NCBI GenBank assembly: GCA_041674345.1
Contig: JBAYVY010000044.1
Location: 1-14,752 of the forward strand
Reading direction: 5' to 3'
DNA: 14,752 nucleotides
Source of the DNA: JBAYVY01 sp041674345
GTDB lineage: Bacteria > Planctomycetota > Phycisphaerae > Phycisphaerales > Zrk34
Positions 4,686 to 12,964 of the stretch are shown here, in pieces. Under the pieces are notes generated by a model that was not told the origin of the DNA, made no database searches, and was given only the letters and a program-made list of their open reading frames with translations. The stretch's first letter is position 1. Each line of letters opens with the position of its first letter. The position numbers and the translations under genes were made by a program.

Positions 4686-5882
4686 ATGCGATACGCAGTC
4701 ATCATGGCCGGCGGCAGCGGCACCCGGCTCTGGCCGATGAGCACCACGGACCGGCCCAAGCAACTGATCCCCTTCCTCGCCGGTCGCTCGCTGCTCCAAA
4801 TCTCCATGGACCGGCTCGACGGACTGGTCGATGCCGACCGTCGCTGCGTCTGCGCCGGCGAATCGCATCGCGCCATCATCCTGCAAAATCTTCCGGGGCT
4901 GTCCGATGATCGTTACTTCGGCGAACCGATGGGGCGCGACACGCTCAACGCCGTCGGCTTGTCCGCCGCGCTGATCGCCCAACGCGATCCCCATGCCGTC
5001 ATCGCCACCTTCACCGCCGATCACATCATCGAACCCGTCCCCGTCTTCCAGCGAATCGTCCGCCAGGGCTTTGAACTGGCCGAGCGACATCCCGAATTAC
5101 TCGTCACGTTCGGCATCCGCCCCACGTTCCCCGCCACCGGCTACGGCTACCTCGAACTGGGCGACGCCATCGAAGGCGAACTTCCGGGAGCGATTCCGGG
5201 GGTGATTCCGGGGGTGATTCCGGGGGCGCGCAAGTGTGAAGTGGATTTCGATTTCACCGTTCGCGGCGAACTTCCGGGAGCGATTCCGGGAGCGATTCCG
5301 GGGGCGCGCAAGGTCAGACAATTCAGGGAAAAACCCGACGCCCTCACCGCGCAGCAATACCTCGACGCCGGGCCGACACGCTATCTTTGGAACAGCGGCA
5401 TGTTCATCTGGCACGCCGCGACTTTGCTCCGCTGCATGGAAAAATTCGCGCCGGAAAACTTCCGCGGGCTGATGCGCATCGCCGCCGGCGAACCGATCGC
5501 CGCCGTCTATCCGACGTTGCCGAAAATCTCCGTCGATTACGCCGTGATGGAACCCGCCGGCCGGGACAGCGAAGTTTCCGTCGCCACGCTGGCGATGGAC
5601 CTGACCTGGCTGGACGTCGGAAGCTGGCCGAGTTACGCCAAGGCGCACGACAGCGATGTGGCGGGCAACGCGCGGTCGCACGAAAAATCCCTGCTGCTCG
5701 ATTGCACCGACACGCTGGCGGTCAGCGAAGACCCCGATCACATCATCGCCGCGGTGGGCGTGAAAAACCTGGTGATCGTGCATACGCCGCGCGCCACGCT
5801 CGTCTGCCCCCAAGACCAGGCCGAACGCATCAAGGAACTGCACAAACAAATCGGCGAAAAGTTCGGCAAACAATATCTGTGA
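4686..5882 (+). CDS. manC: Mannose-1-phosphate guanylyltransferase with repeat-derived insertion
   Basis: Nucleotidyltransferase making GDP-mannose from mannose-1-phosphate and GTP, for polysaccharide or glycan synthesis; cytoplasmic. Motifs: MAGGSGTRLWPMS (7-19) with RPKQ (23-26), the nucleotide loop; TADHII (110-115); GYGYLELG (152-159); FREKPD (213-218); WNSGMFIW (235-242); ISVDYAVME (281-289); WLDVGSW (308-314). It has only the guanylyltransferase domain, with no C-terminal cupin isomerase. Residues 164-209 are an insertion between GYGYLELGDAIEG and VRQFREKPD, consisting of two (I/L)PG(A/V) arrays separated by CEVDFDFTVR; they are encoded by 12-base repeats. GAGGAA five bases before the ATG fixes the start. 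It stands alone, divergent from bioA and convergent with cysA. Confidence 0.93.
   Translation: MRYAVIMAGGSGTRLWPMSTTDRPKQLIPFLAGRSLLQISMDRLDGLVDADRRCVCAGESHRAIILQNLPGLSDDRYFGEPMGRDTLNAVGLSAALIAQRDPHAVIATFTADHIIEPVPVFQRIVRQGFELAERHPELLVTFGIRPTFPATGYGYLELGDAIEGELPGAIPGVIPGVIPGARKCEVDFDFTVRGELPGAIPGAIPGARKVRQFREKPDALTAQQYLDAGPTRYLWNSGMFIWHAATLLRCMEKFAPENFRGLMRIAAGEPIAAVYPTLPKISVDYAVMEPAGRDSEVSVATLAMDLTWLDVGSWPSYAKAHDSDVAGNARSHEKSLLLDCTDTLAVSEDPDHIIAAVGVKNLVIVHTPRATLVCPQDQAERIKELHKQIGEKFGKQYL
5175..5312. repeat. Duplicated GAACTTCCGGGAGCGATTCCGGGGG arrays inside manC
   Basis: Two arrays start with GGCGAACTTCCGGGAGCGAT and end with GGCGCGCAAG: 5175-5234 (60 bases) and 5265-5312 (48 bases). They differ by exactly one 12-base unit (GATTCCGGGGGT-type) and are separated by 30 unrelated bases. 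All lengths are multiples of three, so manC stays in frame and gains four-residue IPGA/IPGV repeats. Confidence 0.93.
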
Positions 5883-5911
5883 AAACGCGCGGGAGAAGGA
5901 GACGGAAGGGG

Positions 5912-6068
5912 GAAGAAAAGGGGATGAGTACATATATTTAGGAATCCTGCCATGATTGAGAGCGTGAAACACCGCGCCGCCGGGTTGTTGTTTTGTGCTT
6001 CCGGCCATGCCCCCACCTTGCACGCCCGCCCCCTCGCCGTCAACATATGTACTCATCCCCTTTTCTTC
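5912..6068. mobile_element. 157-bp element with perfect 24-bp terminal inverted repeats (MITE/REP-like)
   Basis: The left end (5912-5935) begins GAAGAAAAGGGGATGAGTAC and continues ATAT; the right end (6045-6068) is its exact reverse complement. The 109 bases between encode nothing recognisable. It fills most of the gap between the convergent manC and cysA genes. The AAAAGGGG-start layout recalls elements moved by REP-associated (Y1) transposases, but that is resemblance only; no transposase and no clear target duplication were seen. It could also act as a two-way transcription end because the arms would pair. Confidence 0.6.
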
Positions 6069-6074
6069 GCCAGT

Positions 6075-7148
6075 TCAAATGGCATAGTCTTCCGCAAAGA
6101 TTCGCACTGATCGTGGCGACAGATAGACATTTGAATTTTGCCGAATATCCATCTCCTGGAATTGGTCCTGGCCAACAACCACATGGAGTATCTGCCCATC
6201 AGTTGTACGGGCTTCCAGTCGAACTATCGGTCCTGCGGAATGGATGTGTGTCACGACCGCGACAAATGAAGGTTTGCCGTTGGAGCGCGTGGCGACTTCC
6301 AATTCATGGGGGCGAACGAAAATGCTTGCCTGACCGGACTGGTTCGCCGCGATTCCCTCCGTCTGCAATCGCAAGTTTCCGACGAGAACTAATCCCTGCT
6401 CGATCCGCCCATGGAAGCGATTGACTTCGCCCAGGAAATTCATCACGAACGGTGTACGTGGATGATGGAATACCGCATCGGGCGTCCCTTCCTGTTCAAT
6501 TCGCCCGGCATTCATGACGACCACGCGATCCGCCACCTCCAACGCCTCATCCTGATCGTGCGTGACGAACAAGCTGGTCACATGAATCTCATCGTGCAAT
6601 CGCCTCAACCATGCACGCAGCTCTTTTCTCACCTTCGCGTCCAACGCCCCGAACGGCTCATCCAGCAGCAGCACTTTCGGCTCCACCGCAAGAGCACGCG
6701 CCAACGCCACGCGCTGACGCTGGCCACCGGAAAGCTGGTGCGGATAGCGACCCGCCAGGCCCTCCAATTGGACCAGCGTCAGCAGTTCATGCACACGCTG
6801 GCCGATCTCCAACTTCCGGGGGCGAAACTTCCGGGGGCGGACGCGCAGGCCGAAAGCCACATTTTCAAACACCGTCATGTGACGAAACAGCGCGTAATGC
6901 TGAAAGACAAACCCCACGCCGCGTTTGCGCACATGTTGACCGACGACATCTTCGTCGTGGAAGAGAATAGAGCCAGTATCGCCATCGGACTGTTCCAGCC
7001 CGGCGATGATGCGCAGCAGCGTCGTTTTGCCCGATCCGCTGGGTCCGAGCAATGCGACCAGTTCGCCGGTGGGTACTTTCAGGTTGACATTGTCCAGCGC
7101 GGTGAACGAGCCGAACGTCTTGGTGATGTTGCGTACTTCAATGCTCAT
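6075..7148 (-). CDS. cysA: Sulfate/thiosulfate ABC transporter, ATP-binding protein
   Basis: ATPase subunit that powers CysU/CysW import, 357 residues. Walker A GPSGSGKT (35-42), Q-loop in VFQHYALF (81-88), signature LSGGQ (139-143), Walker B VLLLDEP (159-165), H-loop His197, then a C-terminal regulatory/TOBE-like region from about 235. The stretch GALDAKVRKELRAWLRRLH (167-185) and GEVNRFHG are typical of CysA. It starts three bases after the cysW stop, with GGAG about nine bases upstream, and is last in the operon. Residues about 104-112 (RPRKFRPRK) come from a tandem pair of GAACTTCCGGGGG units, inserted between the AFGLRV helix and EIGQRVHELL, a loop of the helical subdomain. Sulfate versus thiosulfate or other oxyanions is not decided by this subunit; the Sbp and CysUW partners support sulfate. 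Confidence 0.94.
   Translation of the reverse strand: MSIEVRNITKTFGSFTALDNVNLKVPTGELVALLGPSGSGKTTLLRIIAGLEQSDGDTGSILFHDEDVVGQHVRKRGVGFVFQHYALFRHMTVFENVAFGLRVRPRKFRPRKLEIGQRVHELLTLVQLEGLAGRYPHQLSGGQRQRVALARALAVEPKVLLLDEPFGALDAKVRKELRAWLRRLHDEIHVTSLFVTHDQDEALEVADRVVVMNAGRIEQEGTPDAVFHHPRTPFVMNFLGEVNRFHGRIEQGLVLVGNLRLQTEGIAANQSGQASIFVRPHELEVATRSNGKPSFVAVVTHIHSAGPIVRLEARTTDGQILHVVVGQDQFQEMDIRQNSNVYLSPRSVRIFAEDYAI
6811..6840. repeat. Tandem 15-base AACTTCCGGGGGCGA pair inside cysA
   Basis: AACTTCCGGGGGCGA (6811-6825) followed directly by AACTTCCGGGGGCGG (6826-6840), 14 of 15 bases identical. The 15-base period keeps the reading frame and is translated on the minus strand as two RPRK(F/L) units. 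Confidence 0.9.
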
Positions 7149-7151
7149 GAA

Positions 7152-8057
7152 TCAATTCTCCGGTTGTCCGGTCGAACGGGCGGCGACCGCGATCTGCAGT
7201 GCGGTTTTCCACTCCACCAATGTCTTGAGTCCGAGTGTGATCAACGCCAGAATCGCCAGCAGCGACGCGACGGCGAACGCCGCGACGAAGTTGTATTCGT
7301 TGTAAAGAATCTCCACATGCAGGGGCATGGTGTTGGTCATGCCGCGAATGTGACCCGATACTACGGACACGGCACCGAACTCACCCATCGCGCGGGCATT
7401 GCACAGAATCACGCCGTACAGCAGCGCCCATTTCACATTCGGCAGCGTCACGCGCCAGAACGTTTGCCAGCCAGATGCGCCGAGCGACAAAGCCGCCTGT
7501 TCGTCCTCCGTACCCTGTTCCTGCATCAGCGGGATCAACTCGCGTGCCACAAACGGAAACGTCACGAAGATCGTCGCCAGCACAATGCCCGGCACGGCGA
7601 AAATAATCTGGATGTCGTGCGCCTTCAGCCACGGCCCCAGCCAGCCCTGCAAGCCGAACATCAGCACATAGATCAAACCGCTGATCACCGGTGACACGGC
7701 AAACGGCAGATCGATCAGCGTCATCAGCACGCTTTTTCCGACGAACTGAAACTTGGCGATGGCCCATGCGGCGCACAGGCCGAAGATCAGATTCAGCGGC
7801 ACGGCGATCCCGGCGGTCAGCAACGTCAGCTTGATGGCTGTCAACGCATCGGGGTCGGCCAATCCCTGCCAGTATGCCGCCCATCCTTTGCGCAACGCTT
7901 CGGTAAACACTGCCGCCAGCGGCAGCAGCAGAAACAGGCCGAGGAAAAGCGCCATCACCGCGATCATCGCCAGCCGAATCCACAACGCTTCGGTGGTGGC
8001 CGATGAACGGACGCCGTTGCCGCCTGCATGTCGTCGTATGGAAATCGCGCCGGCCAT
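7152..8057 (-). CDS. cysW: Sulfate ABC transporter permease CysW
   Basis: One of two inner-membrane channel subunits of the sulfate importer, 301 residues. About six membrane spans can be seen, beginning with WIRLAMIAVMALFLGLFLLL near the N-terminus. The permease EAA loop, which docks on CysA, is EQAALSLGASGWQTFWRVTL. The FGAVSVVSGHIRG and MPLHVEILYNEYNF stretches are characteristic of CysW. An upstream in-frame ATG at 8096 would overlap cysU by 37 bases; the ATG at 8057 is preferred because GAGGAG (8065-8070) lies seven bases before it and it follows the cysU TAA by two bases, which fits coupled translation. Confidence 0.93.
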   Translation of the reverse strand: MAGAISIRRHAGGNGVRSSATTEALWIRLAMIAVMALFLGLFLLLPLAAVFTEALRKGWAAYWQGLADPDALTAIKLTLLTAGIAVPLNLIFGLCAAWAIAKFQFVGKSVLMTLIDLPFAVSPVISGLIYVLMFGLQGWLGPWLKAHDIQIIFAVPGIVLATIFVTFPFVARELIPLMQEQGTEDEQAALSLGASGWQTFWRVTLPNVKWALLYGVILCNARAMGEFGAVSVVSGHIRGMTNTMPLHVEILYNEYNFVAAFAVASLLAILALITLGLKTLVEWKTALQIAVAARSTGQPEN

Positions 8058-8059
8058 GT

Positions 8060-8908
8060 TTATACTCCTCGTCCCAATCGCCGACCGCTCCACCACTGAA
8101 GCAGGTTGATCGCCAGCAGAAGTCCGAATGAAATCATCAGCATCACCACAGCGATGGCGGTCGCCCCGGCATAGTCATACTGTTCGAGTTTGGTGATGAT
8201 CAGCAGCGGCGCGATTTCCGTTTTCATCGGCAGGTTGCCGGAGATGAAAACCACGGAGCCGTATTCTCCGATGGCCCGCGCGAACGCCAGTGCGAAACCC
8301 GTCAGCAACGCCGGGAACACTGTGGGCAAAATCACCCGCACAAATGTCCGCCAGCGCGTCGCCCCCAATGAACCGGCCGCTTCCTCCGTGTCCTTGTCGA
8401 GTTCAATCAATGCCGGCTGAAGTGTGCGAACCACGAACGGCAAGCCGATGAACGTCAGCGCAATCGTCACGCCCACCGGGTCGAACACGGCCTGGATGCC
8501 GAACATGTCCAGCCACCGGCCGATCCAGCCGTTTTGTGCGTAAATCGTGGTCAGCGCGATACCCGACACTGCTGTGGGCAATGCGAACGGCAGATCGACC
8601 ATCGCATCCAGCAATCGCTTGCCGGGAAAGTGATATCGCACCAGCGTCCACGCCACGATAAAGCCGAATAGTGCGTTAATCGCCGCCGCAATGAACGATG
8701 CGCCGAAGGACAACCTGAATGATGCGATCACACGCGGATCGCTGGCCGTGTGCCAGAAGTGCCCCCAACCCATCGACACCGATCTGAAAAACAAACTCGA
8801 CAACGGAAGCAGCACCAGCAGCGACAGGTACAGCATCGCATACCCCATCGTCAGGCCGAAGCCGGGCAGAACACTGCGCTGTTTGAACACAAATCTTCGA
8901 CTCACCAT
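8060..8908 (-). CDS. cysU: Sulfate ABC transporter permease CysU (CysT)
   Basis: Partner permease to CysW, 282 residues, with about six hydrophobic spans (first: YAMLYLSLLVLLPLSSLFF). The EAA loop is EEAAGSLGATRWRTFVRVIL. Sequences DLPFALPTAVSGIALTTIYA and ARAIGEYGSVVFISGNLP are hallmark CysT stretches. The ATG at 8908 has AAGGAG three bases upstream, rather close but strong. It lies 107 bases downstream of sbp and is tightly followed by cysW. Also called cysT. Confidence 0.94.
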   Translation of the reverse strand: MVSRRFVFKQRSVLPGFGLTMGYAMLYLSLLVLLPLSSLFFRSVSMGWGHFWHTASDPRVIASFRLSFGASFIAAAINALFGFIVAWTLVRYHFPGKRLLDAMVDLPFALPTAVSGIALTTIYAQNGWIGRWLDMFGIQAVFDPVGVTIALTFIGLPFVVRTLQPALIELDKDTEEAAGSLGATRWRTFVRVILPTVFPALLTGFALAFARAIGEYGSVVFISGNLPMKTEIAPLLIITKLEQYDYAGATAIAVVMLMISFGLLLAINLLQWWSGRRLGRGV

Positions 8909-9015
8909 ACACTCCTTGAAAAAGGCAGAACGCGGCGATCAAACCGCGAACCGCTGTCCCCGGAAGCAGGTTCCCCCACCGCAGGGAGAAAACGCACCCG
9001 ACCCAAGGGTTTCTA
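8909..9015 (-). other. Intercistronic gap sbp-cysU with small hairpin
   Basis: The largest gap inside the transporter genes apart from the porin leader. On the minus strand CGCGG and CCGCG enclose an eight-base loop and are followed 7 bases later by a run of T, just ahead of the cysU ribosome site. This could partly end transcription so that the binding protein is made in excess over the permeases, a common arrangement, but the stem is only five base pairs. Confidence 0.3.
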
Positions 9016-10032
9016 TTACCCCGGCTGATAAATCTGATCGAAGATTCCGCCGTCGCTGAAATGTGTCTTCTGCGCCTTCTGCCAACCGCCGAACACATCG
9101 TCGATGGTGACCAATTCCAGTTTCGGGAACCGCTTCAAATCCCTCGGATCGGCGAAACTTGTGAAAATGGGGCGGTAGTAATGTTTCGCGGCGATCTGCT
9201 GGCCCACCGGGGAATACAGATATTCCAGATACGCCTCGGCGACTTCGCGTGTGCCGTGCTGATCGACATTCTTATCAACGACCGTCACCGGCGGTTCGGC
9301 AAGAATGCTCAGCGACGGCACGACAATATCAAACTTGTCCGGCCCCAGTTCGTTGACGGCGAGGAACGCCTCGTTCTCCCATGCCAGCAGCACATCGCCA
9401 AGCCCGCGTTGAACGAACGTGTTCGTGGAGCCGCGTGCGCCGGAGTCCAGCACGGGCACATTCTTGAACAGCGCCCGGACGAATTCCCGCGCCTTGGCCT
9501 GATCGCCCTCATGGTGCTTCAATGCGTAGGCCCACGCCGCCAGGTAATTCCAACGTGCCCCTCCGGAAGTTTTGGGATTGGGGGTGATGACGGAAATGCC
9601 CGGCTTCACCAGGTCATCCCAGTCCTTGACGTTCTTGGGATTGCCCTTGCGAACCAGGAACACAATGGTGGACGTGTACGGTGAACTGTGATGCGGCAAA
9701 CGGCTTTGCCAGTTGTCGGCAATGAGCTTCGCCTTCTCGCCGATGGCGTCGATATCATACGCCAGAGCCAGTGTTACTACGTCTGCTTCCAGTCCGTCGA
9801 TGACGGCGCGGGCCTGCTTGCCCGACCCGCCATGCGACTGGCGGATCGTGACGATTTGCCCGGTTTTCTGTTTCCAGTAATCGGCGAATGCCCTGTTGAA
9901 ATCGACGTACAGTTCGCGCGTCGGGTCGTAGGAGGCGTTCAATAACTCGGTCGATTTTTGTGCGAGTGCTGATGAGGAGCCGGTAAGCAGGGCGGCCAGT
10001 GCCACGATCAATGTTGCGATCCATGTTTTCAT
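9016..10032 (-). CDS. sbp: Periplasmic sulfate-binding protein
   Basis: Solute-binding protein delivering sulfate to CysUWA, 338 residues. It begins with a signal peptide (hydrophobic core ATLIVALAALLTG, cleavage likely after SALA, residue 24), so it is exported. Family hallmarks: SYDPTRELYVDFNRAF (34-49), SHGGSGKQARAVIDGLEADV, NPKTSGGARWNYLAAWAYAL, LDSGARGSTNTFVQRGLGD and SPVGQQIAAKHYYRP near the end. These are the sulfate-contacting loops of the Sbp/CysP family. AAGGA lies ten bases before the ATG. It sits between the porin and cysU. Sbp and thiosulfate-binding CysP are hard to separate by eye; Sbp is the better fit. Confidence 0.92.
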   Translation of the reverse strand: MKTWIATLIVALAALLTGSSSALAQKSTELLNASYDPTRELYVDFNRAFADYWKQKTGQIVTIRQSHGGSGKQARAVIDGLEADVVTLALAYDIDAIGEKAKLIADNWQSRLPHHSSPYTSTIVFLVRKGNPKNVKDWDDLVKPGISVITPNPKTSGGARWNYLAAWAYALKHHEGDQAKAREFVRALFKNVPVLDSGARGSTNTFVQRGLGDVLLAWENEAFLAVNELGPDKFDIVVPSLSILAEPPVTVVDKNVDQHGTREVAEAYLEYLYSPVGQQIAAKHYYRPIFTSFADPRDLKRFPKLELVTIDDVFGGWQKAQKTHFSDGGIFDQIYQPG

Positions 10033-10072
10033 GATTTCATGTCCTTGTTGTTTGTGTGTTGAGTAATAAGTT

Positions 10073-11506
10073 TCAGAACGACCACTGCAACTGGGCGCGA
10101 ACGGCGATCTGATCTTTTTCAGTGCTTGCCAGCAATCCGCCGCCGGTGTTGGCTACGGGGACCGGGTCCAGCGCCCATTGCACGTCCACGCTGAATTTGG
10201 TGTTGTGCTTGTGGATGTACCAGTTGCCGCCGAGGGTCACGATGCTCAGGGAGTCCGAACCGGTCAGGTTGCCGCTGCCGCCTTGTGTACTCGCGCCGTT
10301 ATTGCGGTAATACACGCCGTCGAAATCGAGGTATTCATAGCGGGCGAACAGTTCCAGTTTGTCAGGGATGACGAATGTGCCGCCCTGGACGACGAAGCTG
10401 TACTGGTCGGCCTGGTCAAGATTCGAGGGCAGACCAGCAGATGAATCGTTCACATCGAAATGTTGGCCGTAGAACGCCGCGAACAGATTGAACCCTGCGT
10501 ACTCGGCGGAAATATCGGCGGTATATTTGAAGATGTCCGGCGTGTTGGTCCCGCCCCCGCCGTTGCCCCGTTCGTAACCGCCGGCCACGCCGAGCAACAC
10601 GCCCGGTTTGTCCTTTGACCAACTCGAAAAATCGCTGAACTGTTTCCAGTCACCCGCCAGCAGGAATTCGGCCCGGCCCGCCAATGCGAAGTCGCTCCGA
10701 TCAGCGGTGAATTCGCTGTTCTGAGTGTATGAACCATCGTAGAACGTGAGCGACGGATGGAACCATTGGCCGTCGTAGGTCAGTTCCGCACCTTGGGCAT
10801 AATCGATGGTGAAGTAATCCGATGCGTATGTGCGTTCCACTGCAAGTTGCCGAACACTGCTGACGTTTTCTTCGCGCAGAAACAGCGGCTTGAATTGCCC
10901 GATTTTCACGTTCCAGTCTTCGGCCAGGTCGTAGCCAAGGTAGGCGTACTCCAGCCCTACGTTGCCGGTGCTGCGGTCCGCATTGATTCGCAACCGGTAG
11001 GTTAGCTTCGGATCATACGCATGGCCCCGAAAGTCCAGACGCGCCCGTCGAATTTGAAAACCGTTGGTGTCGTCATCGGTGGCAGGCGTGTCATCTTGAA
11101 GGTGATTGTAGATGTAGCGGATCTGCGCCTCGGCCGCGACGGTCAGCAGGAAGTTGCCATCTTCTGACGCCAGGAAGAAGTTCTTGCCGTTGTGACCGGC
11201 GGTGACGGCGGAGTCGAGCAGCGAGGCGCGTGTGTCTGCATCGGACAGAACCTCGCGCACCAGGGATTTGATTTCCTCGGCACGCCGCTGGGTCATCCAT
11301 CCTTTCTCGTCCTTGCTTTCCAGCGTTCCCAGTCGCTGCTGTTGTTGTTCGATCAAGCTCTGTTGCTTCTGAACCTGCTGACGAAGCAATTCCAGTTCCG
11401 ATGCGGAGCTTCCGCCCGACGAAGCCAAGGTGTCTGCCGATGCATTGACAAGCGGGAGAGCGATGGCGGCGGGCAAAATCCAATGTGCGAGTGTGTTGAG
11501 TCGCAT
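10073..11506 (-). CDS. OprP/OprO-type outer-membrane porin, candidate sulfate porin
   Basis: Predicted 477-residue outer-membrane beta-barrel of the Porin_O_P (phosphate-selective porin) family. The start at 11506 gives a clean signal peptide (ILPAAIALPLVNASA, cleavage likely after residue 24); the frame is open 31 codons further upstream but that part is charged and hides the signal. Residues about 36-65 are a Gln-rich coiled coil (ELELLRQQVQKQQSLIEQQQ), common in the trimeric members. The barrel follows: GFQIRRARLDFRGHAYDPKL, NVKIGQFKPLFLREE and alternating aromatic strands, ending in the C-terminal Phe of QLQWSF that outer-membrane insertion requires. Set between yezD and sbp in a sulfate operon, so the substrate is inferred to be sulfate rather than phosphate. 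The ribosome site is weak (GAGAAAG). Confidence 0.85.
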   Translation of the reverse strand: MRLNTLAHWILPAAIALPLVNASADTLASSGGSSASELELLRQQVQKQQSLIEQQQQRLGTLESKDEKGWMTQRRAEEIKSLVREVLSDADTRASLLDSAVTAGHNGKNFFLASEDGNFLLTVAAEAQIRYIYNHLQDDTPATDDDTNGFQIRRARLDFRGHAYDPKLTYRLRINADRSTGNVGLEYAYLGYDLAEDWNVKIGQFKPLFLREENVSSVRQLAVERTYASDYFTIDYAQGAELTYDGQWFHPSLTFYDGSYTQNSEFTADRSDFALAGRAEFLLAGDWKQFSDFSSWSKDKPGVLLGVAGGYERGNGGGGTNTPDIFKYTADISAEYAGFNLFAAFYGQHFDVNDSSAGLPSNLDQADQYSFVVQGGTFVIPDKLELFARYEYLDFDGVYYRNNGASTQGGSGNLTGSDSLSIVTLGGNWYIHKHNTKFSVDVQWALDPVPVANTGGGLLASTEKDQIAVRAQLQWSF

Positions 11507-11616
11507 TGCTTGCTTTCTCGTATTTGCCGATGCTCTCCGGTGGTCCAGTCGATTTCGGTTATTTTTCAAGTCGTGTGGCTGCGTGGTCCGCTCGCCCAAT
11601 CACATCGTTGAACGTA
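11507..11616 (-). other. 110-base leader between yezD-like gene and porin
   Basis: No gene and no strong promoter or terminator were found in it. An AGGAGG lies just inside the end of the yezD-like frame (near 11639-11645) with no start codon after it at normal spacing. The length would allow a separate promoter or RNA processing site for the abundant porin, but nothing specific can be pointed to. Confidence 0.3.
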
Positions 11617-11814
11617 TTAATGTCCCTGCCCGGGCTGATCTCCTCCTTTCGCGGTTGCGGGGTACTCCAATCGTGTGCGTTCGGTGAAGTCCACCTGGAC
11701 GACGCGTCCATCGTGAACGGTCAGTTGGATCGTGCCGTAACGAAGCGATTGCATCTTATGAGCGACAAGGTTCGCCCAAGGCGCGGCAGCGGGATTTCCA
11801 ACGGGACGAGTCAT
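11617..11814 (-). CDS. YezD-family (DUF2292) small protein
   Basis: A 65-residue protein whose core, LRYGTIQLTVHDGRVVQVDF followed by TERTRL (residues about 24-49), fits the YezD/DUF2292 family: a short beta-rich unit with GxIxLxVxDGxVVQV. Such genes are often found beside sulfate and cysteine genes, as here between cysK and the porin, but their role is not known. The ends are variable and the last residues (KGGDQPGQGH) have no counterpart I recognise. It starts 20 bases after the cysK stop with no clear ribosome site, so it may rely on coupling to cysK. Confidence 0.72.
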   Translation of the reverse strand: MTRPVGNPAAAPWANLVAHKMQSLRYGTIQLTVHDGRVVQVDFTERTRLEYPATAKGGDQPGQGH

Positions 11815-11834
11815 AAGATTGCTTTCGTGTCGTT

Positions 11835-12806
<972 letters not shown>

Positions 12807-12853
12807 GGTGATCTCCAATCGAGGTTTCCAGAAGTTGCAGCCACGGGGCGTTA

Positions 12854-12869
12854 ATCAACTGCCATGCCA
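12854..12869 (-). promoter_or_regulatory. Candidate sigma-54 (-24/-12) promoter for the cysK operon
   Basis: On the minus strand TGGCATG-GCAG-TTGAT matches the sigma-54 consensus TGGCAYG-N4-TTGCW except for one base (A for C at the -12 element). Spacing is exact. Transcription would start near 12843, about 37 bases before the cysK ATG, a sensible leader. The divergent neighbour is a sigma-54 activator, which supports the call; the mismatch falls in the usually well-kept -12 GC, which weakens it. Confidence 0.45.
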
Positions 12870-12896
12870 AACGCATCACAGGTCGGCGAGTCTGTG

Positions 12897-12911
12897 TTTT
12901 TCGCCGAAAAA
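12897..12911. promoter_or_regulatory. Palindrome TTTTTCG-C-CGAAAAA in the cysK/regulator gap
   Basis: Seven-base perfect arms around one base, about 30 bases upstream of the candidate -24 box. It may be a regulator or bending-protein site, or only a hairpin. No known motif is recognised. Confidence 0.3.
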
Positions 12912-12964
12912 TGCGGCCCGCATCCGACTCTGCGAACTCGGCCGTTAAATATGGTGGAAAAATC

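Noticed and set aside
5175..5312. Possible CRISPR-like spacing in the manC repeats
   Set aside because: Units are 12 bases with no spacers, in frame within an enzyme gene, and no cas genes are present.
5097..6056. Minus-strand frame of 319 codons opposite manC, starting in the right inverted arm at 6056
   Set aside because: No recognisable protein sequence; it covers manC in antisense and only exists because the repeats are open on both strands.
6411..7694. Long plus-strand open frame (427 codons) opposite cysA and cysW
   Set aside because: It is a shadow of two well-supported genes; its Arg/His/Gln-rich composition matches antisense reading of GC-rich coding DNA and no family is recognisable.
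8058..8096. Longer start for cysW
   Set aside because: It would overlap cysU and lacks a ribosome site, while GAGGAG supports the ATG at 8057.
9565..9580. CTCCGGAAGTTTT in sbp, resembling the ACTTCCGGGGG repeat
   Set aside because: It encodes the conserved PKTSGGA motif of sulfate-binding proteins and lacks the G run, so it is ordinary coding sequence.
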